A stretch of 23,957 nt of DNA from CAYLNH01 sp964384625 (lineage in GTDB: Bacteria > Verrucomicrobiota > Lentisphaeria > JABSQK01). The notes under the pieces are model-generated. The model saw nothing but the letters and a program-made list of their open reading frames with translations, had not been told where the DNA came from and searched no databases. The stretch spans positions 1-23,957 of the forward strand of contig CAYLNH010000095.1 of the NCBI GenBank assembly GCA_964384625.1, given 5' to 3'. The translations under genes and the position numbers were made by a program. Position 1 is the first letter of the stretch, and each line of letters opens with the position of its first letter. Below, piece by piece: positions 1-8,732 of the stretch.

Positions 1-68
1 TTGCACTCCGCTTCCTGATTCCGTCCAGAGCGGAGTGCAACTCCGCGCTCCGTGTCCGGCTACGCCGG
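1..68. repeat. Short-loop hairpins at the window edge
   Basis: Two perfect hairpins with three-base loops sit here. GCGGAGT (30-36) pairs with ACTCCGC (40-46) around loop GCA. CCGGC (56-60) pairs with GCCGG (64-68) around TAC. In addition TTGCACTCCG (1-10) is the inverse of CGGAGTGCAA (31-40). The second hairpin overlaps the stop codon of the small gene ending at 60. No T-run follows within the window, so an intrinsic terminator cannot be claimed. The trinucleotide-loop form matches hairpins elsewhere in this window, so a dispersed REP-like element is the preferred reading. Confidence 0.5.
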
Positions 69-554
69 GGAGATCAGATCCCCGACAACCTTCAGGCCGC
101 TCTCCGTCACTGTGCACTCCCGCAAGCTTGCGGAGACCTTCGCCTCCCGCTCTTCCAGCAGCGCCGAGACGTCGATCCGGATGGTTTCAGATTCACGGTC
201 GGCGGTAAGCCATTCCTTCTTGGGGAGACCGCTGAACAGCTGATTGCGTACTGTACTGATGCGCACAAACGTGCGCATCAGAAACGGCAGCTCGCCTTTG
301 TCGAGATCGAGTCCATCCAGTTTCACCACCACCGTATCCGGAGCGTCAACGGCGAACGACAGCCAGACGTGCGCGGTCAGCGGGGCGGACTTCGTGACTT
401 TGGCGATTGCCGGAATGAACTTCGCGAGATCCGCACGGACGTCGATCTGCAGGTTCCTGTCTTCCCCTTGCCGGCACTCCAGCAGCGCGACGCCGTCCTG
501 GCGGAACATGGTAGCCAGCTTGCGGACATCGGCATAGCCGAGAAGGAGCTCCAT
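60..554 (-). CDS. Hypothetical protein, 164 aa
   Basis: I do not recognise a family. The product is a soluble, mixed alpha/beta-looking protein without a signal peptide or membrane segment. Its start ATG (554-552) overlaps the TGA of the upstream small gene as TGATG, so translation is probably coupled. GGTGGAG about eight bases before the ATG also gives it its own ribosome binding site. Third codon positions are GC-rich like the neighbours, which supports real coding. It is the last gene on the minus strand after the GH2 gene and the 78-residue protein. Function is unknown; a partner of the 78-residue protein is inferred only from the overlap. Confidence 0.75.
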   Translation of the reverse strand: MELLLGYADVRKLATMFRQDGVALLECRQGEDRNLQIDVRADLAKFIPAIAKVTKSAPLTAHVWLSFAVDAPDTVVVKLDGLDLDKGELPFLMRTFVRISTVRNQLFSGLPKKEWLTADRESETIRIDVSALLEEREAKVSASLRECTVTESGLKVVGDLISPA

Positions 555-790
555 CAGTCAAACTCCACCTGAAGACGGCCGTCGACATAGGTCGCCGCGA
601 CGTGGAAGCGCACGCCGTTGTGTTCGACGGCACCCCTGGTGGTGACGTCCGTCAGGAGGAGCTTGACCGGGTCCCGGTCGATCTCGATTTCCCTCTCGCA
701 AATCGTGATGACGGGGGTCTCCGGGCCGAAAGCCAGTTTCAGGGCGTCGAGATCCTGTTGGCTGAGCGTCAGTTTTCCCATGGGCTGCAT
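554..790 (-). CDS. Hypothetical protein, 78 aa
   Basis: A small acidic protein of no family I can name, rich in short beta-prone stretches and ending in a VDGRLQVEFD-type tail. It overlaps the following 164-residue gene by one base pair of codons (TGATG), so the two are almost certainly one transcript. The start is uncertain: ATG at 790 and ATG at 781 are both possible and neither has a convincing Shine-Dalgarno sequence. The frame stays open upstream to a stop at 896-898, so an alternative start further up cannot be excluded. It lies 91 bases after the stop of the GH2 gene on the same strand. Confidence 0.65.
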   Translation of the reverse strand: MQPMGKLTLSQQDLDALKLAFGPETPVITICEREIEIDRDPVKLLLTDVTTRGAVEHNGVRFHVAATYVDGRLQVEFD

Positions 791-804
791 CCGCTTGCTG
801 TCGC

Positions 805-934
805 TCAGTACAGTACCGAAGTCCCCGCCGACAGCAAGCCGGAGTTCACGGTGCGGAGTTTGCGCTGGACTGGGATGATCTTCAGCTTGCGGGAGTTATG
901 CGGTCGTAAGAATGACCTTGTTCGGCTTGGTCAT
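805..934 (-). pseudogene. Possible frameshifted small ORF (about 42 aa)
   Basis: An ATG at 934 is preceded by GCGGAG at six bases spacing and reads MTKPNKVILTTA before a TAA at 898-896. In the frame one base over, the reading continues from about 898 to a TGA at 805-807, giving a basic protein (RKLKIIPVQRKLRTVNSG...). Third positions in both pieces are strongly G/C, whereas the GH2 frame overlapping the first piece is not GC-biased at third positions. Removing one base near 898-900 would join them into one small protein. This may be a broken gene, a sequencing indel, or chance; the family is unknown. Confidence 0.35.
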
Positions 935-3900
935 GGTGGACTCCGCAAGCGTCGATGGACCAGGTCTGCCGGATCACGCCGCTGCCGTTCAACGGCTCGA
1001 GACCCAGCAGCGAGCGCCGGGCCGCCGGCGTCCGCAGGAACGAGAACTCGGCGTACGGCGGGCAGCAATAGCAGTCCCACAACAGCAGGATCTCGCGGCT
1101 GTGATCGGCCAGCATGCGGACGACGACCCGCCGGCCGTCGGCTGCCGCCCGGAGGCGCAGCGGCGGGACGCGGTCACCGGAGAGCACGACAGTGTCCACG
1201 TTACGGATATGCGCCAGCTGGGCGAATGACGGCCAGCGAAAGGGATTGACCGGCGGATACTCGTCCTGTCCCAGTTGCAGCTTGCCGCGGAGCCGATCGG
1301 GATGATCCTCGGGATACTCAGTCCAGACGCCAGCCCGCCGCTGCCACTCCAGCTGTCGATACGCCGCCGGCAGGATGAAGCGCAAACCGAGGCCGGTGAG
1401 CCAGATTTCGTCGCCGTTGTATTGCAGCTCCTGCTGCAGGCACAGGCGTTGGCCGTCGGCTGTACAGGAGATGTCGCTGCGGATTTGTCCGCCGTTGGCC
1501 AACCGGCAGTTGCGGCGCCAGGCGTTGCCGGCACAAAGGACCCGGTCCTGTTGATCAACCACGTCGGCAGCGGTGACAACGCCGTCCGGCACGGTATTTG
1601 TCGGCAGGTGGCCCATGTTGAGGTAGCGTTGCCGGGCGATGCCGCCGATCAGGCCGAGCGACAGTTCCGCCGGCTCGATGAAGTGGACGCGGCGACCGCC
1701 GACGCCGGTCCAGGCCGCTTCAGCGGCCAGCGCCGTCAACGGCTGTGTCGCGGCAGTTGTATTTTGAAGCGACTGCGGCAAGCGCACGGTCCTCTCGGCC
1801 ACCGGTCCCGGCCAGGCCGGATCGAAGGCGCGAATCGTAATGGCCGCCAGCCCGGGAATCGCCGGCAGCGCGATCTCAGCGACGGTTGCCGCCTGCGGTG
1901 CGGCGGCCAGCGCCAACGACTGCGGCGGCGCCAGTTCGTGCGCGTCGTCGTGGAAGAGGACATCGAAGCGCAACTCCGCCAAATCACGAAACGTCTGGTC
2001 GTTGACGACGCCGATCCGGACAAGCCTCGGCCGGACCGCCTGGACCTCGAAGCGTACCGGCACGTAGACCTTGCGGGCACTGTGATAGGCGGGCTTCGGC
2101 TCGTGATTCGGTCCGAGCAGGCCCTTGAGATTCTGGGTTAACGTGGCGTAGCCGTGCCATTCGCGCAGAAAGGAATCGCACCGGGCCGGGTCGCCTTTCT
2201 GCATGACCGATTGATCCGACCACTCGAAAATGAAGAAGCCGGCGGCCCCCGGCATCGTGCGGATGGCGTCGAAGGTGCGCTGCAGGCCGCGGCCGTAGAA
2301 ATCGCCGAGCATCGCCGGGTCCATGCAGAAATTGTCGCGGTTGCAGCAGGGATGGGCGGCCTCGGTGTAGAACATCGGCCGCGGCTGCTCGAAGTTCCAC
2401 GGCAGCGACTGCTGCAGGTCCTCGGCGGACCGCCGCTCCGGATCGTGTTCGCTGTCGGCATTCAGGTACTTCCAGCGCACCGTCGCGATGAGTTCCTGCA
2501 GCTCCGGGTGTTTGTCGTCGTAACCGGCGCCGTTGATATTGCGGTCGCCGGCGGCCAGCCGGAAACGGCCGTCGTCGCGGTCGTGCAGAAAGCGGGCCAC
2601 CGGTGCCGCGATCTCGCTGATGCTGCTTTCGTTGGCGATGGACCAGGCGAAGACGTTGAAGAGGTTCTTGTAGCAACCGTAGATCAGCGGCGCGAAATAG
2701 TGATAGCGTTCGCTGAACAGATGGCGGTAGCCGGGATCGAAATCGAGTTCGTGCGCCGGATAGGTCGGCTCTTCCGACATCGCCCAGGGGTTGCCCCAAC
2801 TGTTGTAGCCGCACAAGCAAAACCCGGAGCATACCAAAATGCCGTGGCGCGCGCACAGCCGGATCCAGCGCGGATCGAACGGATACGGATGTGAGCGCAC
2901 ACCGGTGATGCCGGCCTCGCGCATCAACCGGATCTCATGCCGCATGTCGGCGACGCTCAGGGTGCGGCCGCAGCCCTGTTTGATCTCGTGACGGGTGACG
3001 CCGCGTATCAGGAACGGCCGGCCGTTCAGCAGGAAGCGCTCGCCTTGCGCTTCAAAACGGCAGAACCCCACCTGCTCGCCGATCGTCTCAAGGACCTCCC
3101 TGCCGTCGACCAGTTCGAGCCGTAAGCGATACAGGTGCGGCTGCTCCGGGTTCCAGGCCCGGATCGCCGTGGAGCCGACGGCAACGGTCGCCGCGCCGCC
3201 GGCGACCTCCGTGTCGGCCGCGGCCAGTACGTCGTCGGTCTCCCACCCCAGGAGGGCCGCGCGCAACGCCAGACCGTTTGCCGCCGGACTGCAGTGCACC
3301 GCCGCCGTCGCCGTGCCCGTACCGTCCGCGCTGTCGAAGTCGACGTGGACGCTGCAGTCGGTGATATGCGCCGCCGGCACGTGAAAGAGAAACAGGTCGC
3401 GCCAGATGCCGCTGAGCATCCACTGTCCGGAGTTGTCGTGCACCGTCGAGATGTCCGCTTTCACCACGCGGACGGCGATCAGGTTTTCCGCGCCCTCGGT
3501 CAGCGCCGCGGTGACATCCATCTGGAACGGCACGAAACCGCCGTCGTGGTAGCAGATGCACTGTTCGTTGATGTAGACTTCGGCCGACGCCGCAATGCCC
3601 TCGGCCTGGAGGATGCCACGACCGCCGTCCAGCCAGGCCGCCGGGACGTCGAAGGTCCGGCGGTAGTAGCCGACCACATCGTCTTTGGCGAGCGAGCAGT
3701 GACAAAGACAGCCTGTGAACAGGCATGCAGTTCCCAGTTGGCCGGAACCGGCAGGCTCTGCCAGTCGGCGGTGTCGCAGGACGTCCGGAAGAACTCGCGG
3801 TCCAGAGCGTTCCGCGTCGGCATGTGTCCGGGAACGAGCCGGCCGGTCTCCCGGTTCCAGCCCCAGCAGCTGCCGTCTGCCAGAGAAACCCAGCCGGCCT

Positions 3901-4096
3901 GCGGGTTGCGCGGCCGCAGGGCGAACTGCCAGGCGCCGTTGAGCAGCCGGACGGCAGAATTCTCGGCCGTCACCGCCTCCACGTGCCACCCTTCGTTGGG
4001 CGTCGGAATCCAGTCGACCGGCATCAACCGGCGCGCGGCATAAGCGTGGTCCGCCAGGTCCGCGGCCGTGTCCTGGTTCGCTGCGGGTATTGTCAT
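882..4096 (-). CDS. Glycoside hydrolase family 2, beta-galactosidase type, with an internal frameshift
   Basis: Hydrolyses terminal beta-galactoside-type linkages if intact. The start is ATG at 4096 (MTIPAANQ) with AAAGGA 11 bases upstream. The N-terminal jelly-roll begins in one frame (LLNGAWQFAL near residue 52, LPVPANWELHAC near 120) and continues in the other frame from KDDVVGYYRRTF. Joined, it is about 1071 residues, normal for LacZ-like GH2. Visible landmarks are SGIWRDLFLF, FLLNGRPFLIRGVTRHE, the acid/base Glu in AWSIANESS (about residue 490), the probable nucleophile in MFYTEAAHP (about 579), and a C-terminal small-chain-like domain. There is no signal peptide, so it is probably cytoplasmic. 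It is divergent from an AraC regulator, its likely controller. The last roughly 15 codons lose GC-rich third positions, so the true end may lie near 930. Substrate specificity is inferred. Confidence 0.85.
3684..3720 (-). other. Frameshift site inside the GH2 gene
   Basis: On the minus strand the reading frame that encodes the GH2 N-terminus (…NWELHACSQAVFVTARSPK) must move back one base to enter the frame of KDDVVGYYRRTFDVP. The simplest repair is one extra A in the CCAAAGAC run at 3683-3688, giving S-P-K-D-D-V. There is no X XXY YYZ slippery heptamer, so programmed -1 frameshifting is not supported. A true one-base deletion or an assembly error is more likely. Confidence 0.75.
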
Positions 4097-4223
4097 ATCT
4101 GATTCAGTCCTTTGTTGCGCCCGGTTCTGTTTCAGGTATATTGTGACTGAAAACATTGCGGCAACAATGTCGGAATTGATATGTCGTTTGTCGAATCTGG
4201 CGACATCTCGAGACGGAGGTTCG
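4097..4223. promoter_or_regulatory. Divergent control region between GH2 and araC genes
   Basis: For the rightward AraC gene there is a sigma70-like pair, TTGCGC (4115-4120) and TATATT (4137-4142), 16 bases apart. Just downstream, ACATTG (4153-4158) and CAATGT (4165-4170) form an inverted repeat with a six-base spacer, and TTGC-G-GCAA (4156-4164) is a second, overlapping palindrome. These symmetric sites in a divergent region are candidate operators for the AraC protein, although AraC sites are more often direct repeats. No clear -35/-10 pair for the leftward GH2 gene was fixed; TTGCCG with TATACC at 18 spacing is the best candidate. Confidence 0.4.
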
Positions 4224-5063
4224 ATGGCATCTGAGGTCGTTTTGCCCGACAATGAAACGGTATTCCGGCTGGCCACCGGCGGGCAGGCCGGGATGCTGCG
4301 CGGCGGCATCATGATCCGGACGGTGGAGGCGCGCAGCGAACAGGAGACCTGCACCGGCGAGTATGCCCTGGTCTATCTTGCGGCCGGCGAAGGCGTATAT
4401 AGCGATGCCGCCGGCGAGATCTCCTTGCGCGCCGGCCATCTGATGCAGCGCTTTCCGAATCATCCGCACCGGTTGACGGTTCCCGGCGGCCAGACCTTCT
4501 GCCAGTGCTATCTGGCGGTGCCCCGCCCGGTCTATGACGCCTTGCGCGTGACGAATGCGTTTCGCCGGCGTCGGTCGCCGGTGCTCTGGCTCGGCCTGCA
4601 GCAGAGCATCGTCGACCGCTATCACCTGTTGATTGCCGAGATCCGGCAGCAGGCGGAGATGGACCTCTACCTGCTCCTGCCGCGGTTGTCGCAATTTATT
4701 GTCGACCTGCTCAGCCTGCCGCAGGAGGAGGCGGCGATGGAGCCGGTGAAACTGGTGACCCGCGCCTGCGATTTGCTGCGGCAGGATCTGTCGCACCGGA
4801 TCAACCTGCCGGCCGTCGCCGCTGAACTCGGGGTGAGCTATTCACAGTTCCGCAAGCTGTTTCGGGAAGGCACCGGCCTCCCGCCGGGCGAGTACCGCAT
4901 TCGCCGCCGGGTCGAGCGCAGCCAGGAACTGCTGTGCACGGGGGCGAGCCCGAAAAGCGTGGCGCTGCAGTTGGGGTATCCCGACGTCTACGTCTTCTCA
5001 AAGCAGTTCAAGCAGGTCACCGGCATGCCGCCCGGCGCCTTTCAGCAGTCCATGCGCGTCTGA
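4224..5063 (+). CDS. AraC/XylS-family transcriptional regulator
   Basis: A 279-residue sugar-responsive type activator or repressor. The N-terminal half (about residues 10-100) is a cupin-like ligand-binding region (VYLAAGEGVYSDAAGE, then RAGHLMQRFPNHPHRLTVPGG, the usual ring of His and Pro residues). The C-terminal part (about 175-275) holds the two helix-turn-helix motifs (INLPAVAAELGVSYSQFRKLFRE and SPKSVALQLGYPDVYVFSKQFKQVTGMPP). The start ATG at 4224 is chosen because GGAGG at 4215-4219 lies four bases upstream; the open frame extends further up without a site. Divergent orientation to the GH2 beta-galactosidase makes that gene its probable target. The inducer is unknown. Confidence 0.9.
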   Translation: MASEVVLPDNETVFRLATGGQAGMLRGGIMIRTVEARSEQETCTGEYALVYLAAGEGVYSDAAGEISLRAGHLMQRFPNHPHRLTVPGGQTFCQCYLAVPRPVYDALRVTNAFRRRRSPVLWLGLQQSIVDRYHLLIAEIRQQAEMDLYLLLPRLSQFIVDLLSLPQEEAAMEPVKLVTRACDLLRQDLSHRINLPAVAAELGVSYSQFRKLFREGTGLPPGEYRIRRRVERSQELLCTGASPKSVALQLGYPDVYVFSKQFKQVTGMPPGAFQQSMRV

Positions 5064-5141
5064 CCGGGAGATTCCAGTCCTGCCGGCTGCGTTGGTGCCG
5101 CCCGCGTCAGTTTCGGGCCGGCGGCCGGCCGCGCGGCAGTC

Positions 5142-8100
5142 TCAGGGCTTCTCCCAGCCGAACTCCAATTCGTTCGCCCAGGACTCCTTCCAATCGGCGC
5201 GGAATGAGCCGTTGCGGCGGGCAACGCTGCGGCCTTTGGACAACTCCATGCAGCCGACGCCGGCGCTGTCGTTGATCTTGAAGGAGAACTTGATCGGCCG
5301 GCCCGCATCCAGCGCCTGTTTCACGTGCGGAATTTCACCCCAGGGCAGGGCGCATTCGGTGATCCGTGTACTGCCTTCATGCTTTGTCACCAATTTGCCG
5401 TTCTTCACCGGGCCGTCCTGTTCGCAGGCCGGCTGGCGGGGGTAGTGGTGTTTCGGCGGCATACCGGGATAGCGGATGCGCCAGATCTCGACGCCGCCGC
5501 CGTATGTCGCGGCGACGGTGTTCAGCGCATACTCGTAATCGGTATCCCAGTAGCCGGTGTAGTACGGCACCGTGCCGGGCGGGAAGAAGGCCCAGGGCTT
5601 CTCATCCCGGCTCAAGACATTGAAGCCCAGTTGGATGTTATCGAAGTTCGGGGCGTTGCCGGACGGCAGGACGGGGCCTTTGCGGTAGCTGAAGCGCCGG
5701 ACTCCCTGCGGCCAGTGCAGCGGTGTCGGTTTCTGGATGCCGAAGTCTTTGTCGCCGACTTCTCCGGGCCAGGTGGAGAAGTTGACGCGAGCGTCGATCC
5801 GGGTCTGCGCCCGTTTCTTGAGGCCGGTGCCGTGATAGTATTCGGCCTGCAGCCCAGGTTTGCCGGCGGACGTTCGAAAACGGTCCGCGCCGATGACGCG
5901 GCCGCGTGTTTTCGCGCCTTCCCAGCCGAGTTGAATCATGCCGGCGCCGCCGCCCTGGAAGTACTCCAACTTGAGCTTGACGCGTTCGCCCTGCCGCAGT
6001 TTCATTTTCGGCGCTTCGTTGCGCGTCGGCGGATGACCGCGCCAGTCGTCGATCACCAGCTTGCCGTTGAGCCACAGGCGCACGCCGTCGTCGCTCCTGA
6101 TCCAGACGGTATACTCGTCGGTCTTCGGCGCCGTGACGGTGCCGGTCCAGCGCACCGAGAAGTTGCCGGCGCAGCGGCCGGTGCCGCCGACGGCATAGCA
6201 GACTTCGGGATAGAAATACTCGCTGTCGTCGCGCGTCTCGAACCGGACCGTACCCGGGTGCGGCGTGGTGTCGGTGATCTTGGCGCCGAAGTAGAAGTAC
6301 TTGTCGTCATAGGCGACGTAGCCCACCGCCAGGCCTTTCTTGATCGACTCGTCGAAGTTGTTGAACGGCAGCCAGGCTTTCTCGGTCAAGGTCGCCTGCT
6401 GCACGCCTTCCACTTTGATCTGCTGCGGCAGGGCCTCCTGCCAGTCGTCCAGTTTGCCGTCGACGGTAATCGTCTGTCGGCGAATGCAGTTGACGCGCAT
6501 CGGTTCGTAGTGCACCGACTTGCCGTCCTTGCCGGCGTCGAAGACCAGGGCCAATGGATACCGGTTTGCCGGATTGGCTTTGCCTCCGGTAATCTTGACT
6601 TCGATGGTCTTGCTCTGGTTCGCGCGGAAGGACACGGTCTGCGGGTAGTCGAGAGACAGTTTGCCGAGCGTGACCTGCAGCGTCCCGGTGACCGGACGAT
6701 TCAGGATGTTGGTCAGTTCCAGCCGGACGGTCGGCTTCTGCGCGATCGGCCGGGTCATGTCCCGGCAGACCTTGTGCAGGGGCTCCAGGCCGTCGATGCG
6801 ACCGGCCTGCACGGCCGCAACCAGGGCGGCGAATGATCCGGGCCGGCCGTCGCCGCGCAGGTAGAAACCGCGTGCGTCCAACGGGACGACGATCGTGTCG
6901 TTACGCGCGCTCACCTTGTTGCCGTAGAAGTCGTACAGGTTGTAGCGGCGGTCGGCTTTGATGGTCATCGCGGCTCCCGCGTAGGGGACTTTGCGGGCGT
7001 ATTCCTTCTCGAGCGCGGCGCGTTCAGGGGAGGCATTCGGCAACGCCTTCAATTTCCGGATCAGCTCCTCTCGGCGTCGCACTTCCCCGGCACTGCGGCA
7101 GTTGTAGAACGCCACGTTGTCGATGCCGAACACCGCGCCCATGTCGCCGAGGATCACGATGGTGCCGTCCTCCGGGTTCGGCTTGCCGGACTTGGCCGGT
7201 TCGCCGTCGAACTGCATGACAAAAGGCAGGCCGGGGCGGAACAGCAGCCGGCGGAAGTCGCGTTCCCCGACGAAATGCTGAAAGGCGCCCACCGCGGCGC
7301 CGGCCGACCAGGTCTGCAGGATGACCCTGTCCTCCACGCCGGCGGCGGTCTTCACCTTGCGTTTCTGATAGGCGGTCACCATGCAGTCGCTGTTGATGCC
7401 GACCACACGTTTCTGGCCGAAGGAGTACATGGCCGCCAGGACGCCGGCAATGCGATCGTCCGAATTCGCCACCCAGCTCTCGGTGTCCCAGACTTCCACC
7501 GGCGCCGGCTTGCCGTCGAGCCGGCGGTTGTTGAACCTCTTCACCGTTGTGCACGGATGCGTCCCCTGATAGTGGATGCTCATAAAATCGAGCCATTTCA
7601 GGTACTTGTCCGTACCGTCGCCGAAGAGCTTGTCAAAGGTGTTCGACGACGAGTCGCAGCCGCCGATCCAGACATCGACACCGGCTTCTTTCTCGGCGGC
7701 CTCCACGCCCCTGGCCATGGCCGTGTAGATCTCGCGGTAGCGTTCGTCGTCGGCGCCCCAGCCGGAGATGGACATGCCGTTCCAGGGCTCGTTCCAGAGC
7801 ATCACGGCATTGACCGGGCCCTTCGGCCAGCCGTAGTCGGCAAGCAGCCGTTTGACGAATGTCTCGAAGTCGGCGTCGTAGGCGGGCAACCACGACAGGT
7901 CCTGCTTGGTTCGTTTCATCCGGTCGTTGTCGTCAAGCCACGGCCGGCCGCGGCCCAAAGGCATGTATTCATGCTGATGCGCACCGGCGCCGAACTCGAC
8001 GGTGACGGGCAGACCGGCCGCTTTGAGGTCTTCGAGGTATTGGCATTTACGCTTGTACCAATCCTCGAAGCCTTTGTCCGTCGTCGGCTTGTAGCCCATG

Positions 8101-8732
8101 CCCATGCGGTTGACGGTGGCGCCGAGTCGCAGCAGGGCCGGGATGTAGCCGAGGTCCATGGTCAGTTTGTAGAAGCGCCGCGGCTTGATTGTCGGCTTGA
8201 AGGTGCGCACACAGGTGGCGCCGAAAAGGCGGTCCTGGCCGGCCAGCGCGATGATGCCGGCGTAGCCGCCGAAGGCCGCCGGGATCTCGGGCTTGACCGT
8301 GACGTTCTGCCAGCCGCCGGCCGGGATGTCGACCGCGATCGGCGTCGAACCGATGTCCCGGACTTTGCGGACGCCGATGTCGAATACATTGGTGCCGGGC
8401 CTGGTGATGATCTGGTACTGGATGATCAGCAGCTTGCCCTGCGCCTTGACCGGTTGATCGGTCAGGTTGGTGAACTGGAACGTGAACTCCGCCCGGTCCC
8501 CCGGCCACAGGATGGTGGCCGGCGCACTGCTCTTGATCAGGTAGACCTGCAGTTTTTCGTTGCGGCTGTAATGGCGTTTCTGCCACTTGGGGTTCAGCCC
8601 CCAGGCTTTCTCGTAGTTTGCCGCCGATACCGCTTTGTCGACGGTGCGCAGGAACTCCTGCGGCCAGGCGCCGGCGATGCCGGCACAGAACAGCAGCGGG
8701 AGGATGAGTGTGATGATTTTCGCATTTTCCAT
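5142..8732 (-). CDS. Secreted multidomain clan-A glycosidase-like protein with CBM9-like and PA14 modules
   Basis: A 1196-residue exported protein. A signal peptide ends near residue 22 (ILPLLFCAGIAGAW). Residues about 50-190 are a beta-sandwich-like region; 190-500 looks like a TIM barrel of the GH5/GH39 kind with WNEPWNG (acid/base Glu 315) and VEVWDTESW (nucleophile Glu 418). A beta domain follows, then a CBM9-like module starting ITVDGKLDDWQEALP (about 754) and ending in FSFKINDSAGVG...ELSKGRSVARRNGS. This module is interrupted at about 856-990 by PA14 sequence (NFSVRWTG, IRSDDGVRLWLNGKLVIDDW) followed by a segment resembling a PA14 N-terminus (GLQAEYYHGTGLKKRAQTRI). AAGGA six bases before the ATG supports the start. 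Family number and substrate cannot be assigned by eye; polysaccharide binding and cleavage is inferred. Confidence 0.85.
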   Translation of the reverse strand: MENAKIITLILPLLFCAGIAGAWPQEFLRTVDKAVSAANYEKAWGLNPKWQKRHYSRNEKLQVYLIKSSAPATILWPGDRAEFTFQFTNLTDQPVKAQGKLLIIQYQIITRPGTNVFDIGVRKVRDIGSTPIAVDIPAGGWQNVTVKPEIPAAFGGYAGIIALAGQDRLFGATCVRTFKPTIKPRRFYKLTMDLGYIPALLRLGATVNRMGMGYKPTTDKGFEDWYKRKCQYLEDLKAAGLPVTVEFGAGAHQHEYMPLGRGRPWLDDNDRMKRTKQDLSWLPAYDADFETFVKRLLADYGWPKGPVNAVMLWNEPWNGMSISGWGADDERYREIYTAMARGVEAAEKEAGVDVWIGGCDSSSNTFDKLFGDGTDKYLKWLDFMSIHYQGTHPCTTVKRFNNRRLDGKPAPVEVWDTESWVANSDDRIAGVLAAMYSFGQKRVVGINSDCMVTAYQKRKVKTAAGVEDRVILQTWSAGAAVGAFQHFVGERDFRRLLFRPGLPFVMQFDGEPAKSGKPNPEDGTIVILGDMGAVFGIDNVAFYNCRSAGEVRRREELIRKLKALPNASPERAALEKEYARKVPYAGAAMTIKADRRYNLYDFYGNKVSARNDTIVVPLDARGFYLRGDGRPGSFAALVAAVQAGRIDGLEPLHKVCRDMTRPIAQKPTVRLELTNILNRPVTGTLQVTLGKLSLDYPQTVSFRANQSKTIEVKITGGKANPANRYPLALVFDAGKDGKSVHYEPMRVNCIRRQTITVDGKLDDWQEALPQQIKVEGVQQATLTEKAWLPFNNFDESIKKGLAVGYVAYDDKYFYFGAKITDTTPHPGTVRFETRDDSEYFYPEVCYAVGGTGRCAGNFSVRWTGTVTAPKTDEYTVWIRSDDGVRLWLNGKLVIDDWRGHPPTRNEAPKMKLRQGERVKLKLEYFQGGGAGMIQLGWEGAKTRGRVIGADRFRTSAGKPGLQAEYYHGTGLKKRAQTRIDARVNFSTWPGEVGDKDFGIQKPTPLHWPQGVRRFSYRKGPVLPSGNAPNFDNIQLGFNVLSRDEKPWAFFPPGTVPYYTGYWDTDYEYALNTVAATYGGGVEIWRIRYPGMPPKHHYPRQPACEQDGPVKNGKLVTKHEGSTRITECALPWGEIPHVKQALDAGRPIKFSFKINDSAGVGCMELSKGRSVARRNGSFRADWKESWANELEFGWEKP

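Noticed and set aside
3684..3720. Programmed -1 ribosomal frameshifting in the GH2 gene
   Set aside because: No slippery heptamer in the zero frame and no clear stimulatory structure; GH2 enzymes are not known to use it.
5325..6836. 503-residue plus-strand open frame
   Set aside because: Mirror of the CBM9/PA14 part of the minus-strand gene; no recognisable protein features.
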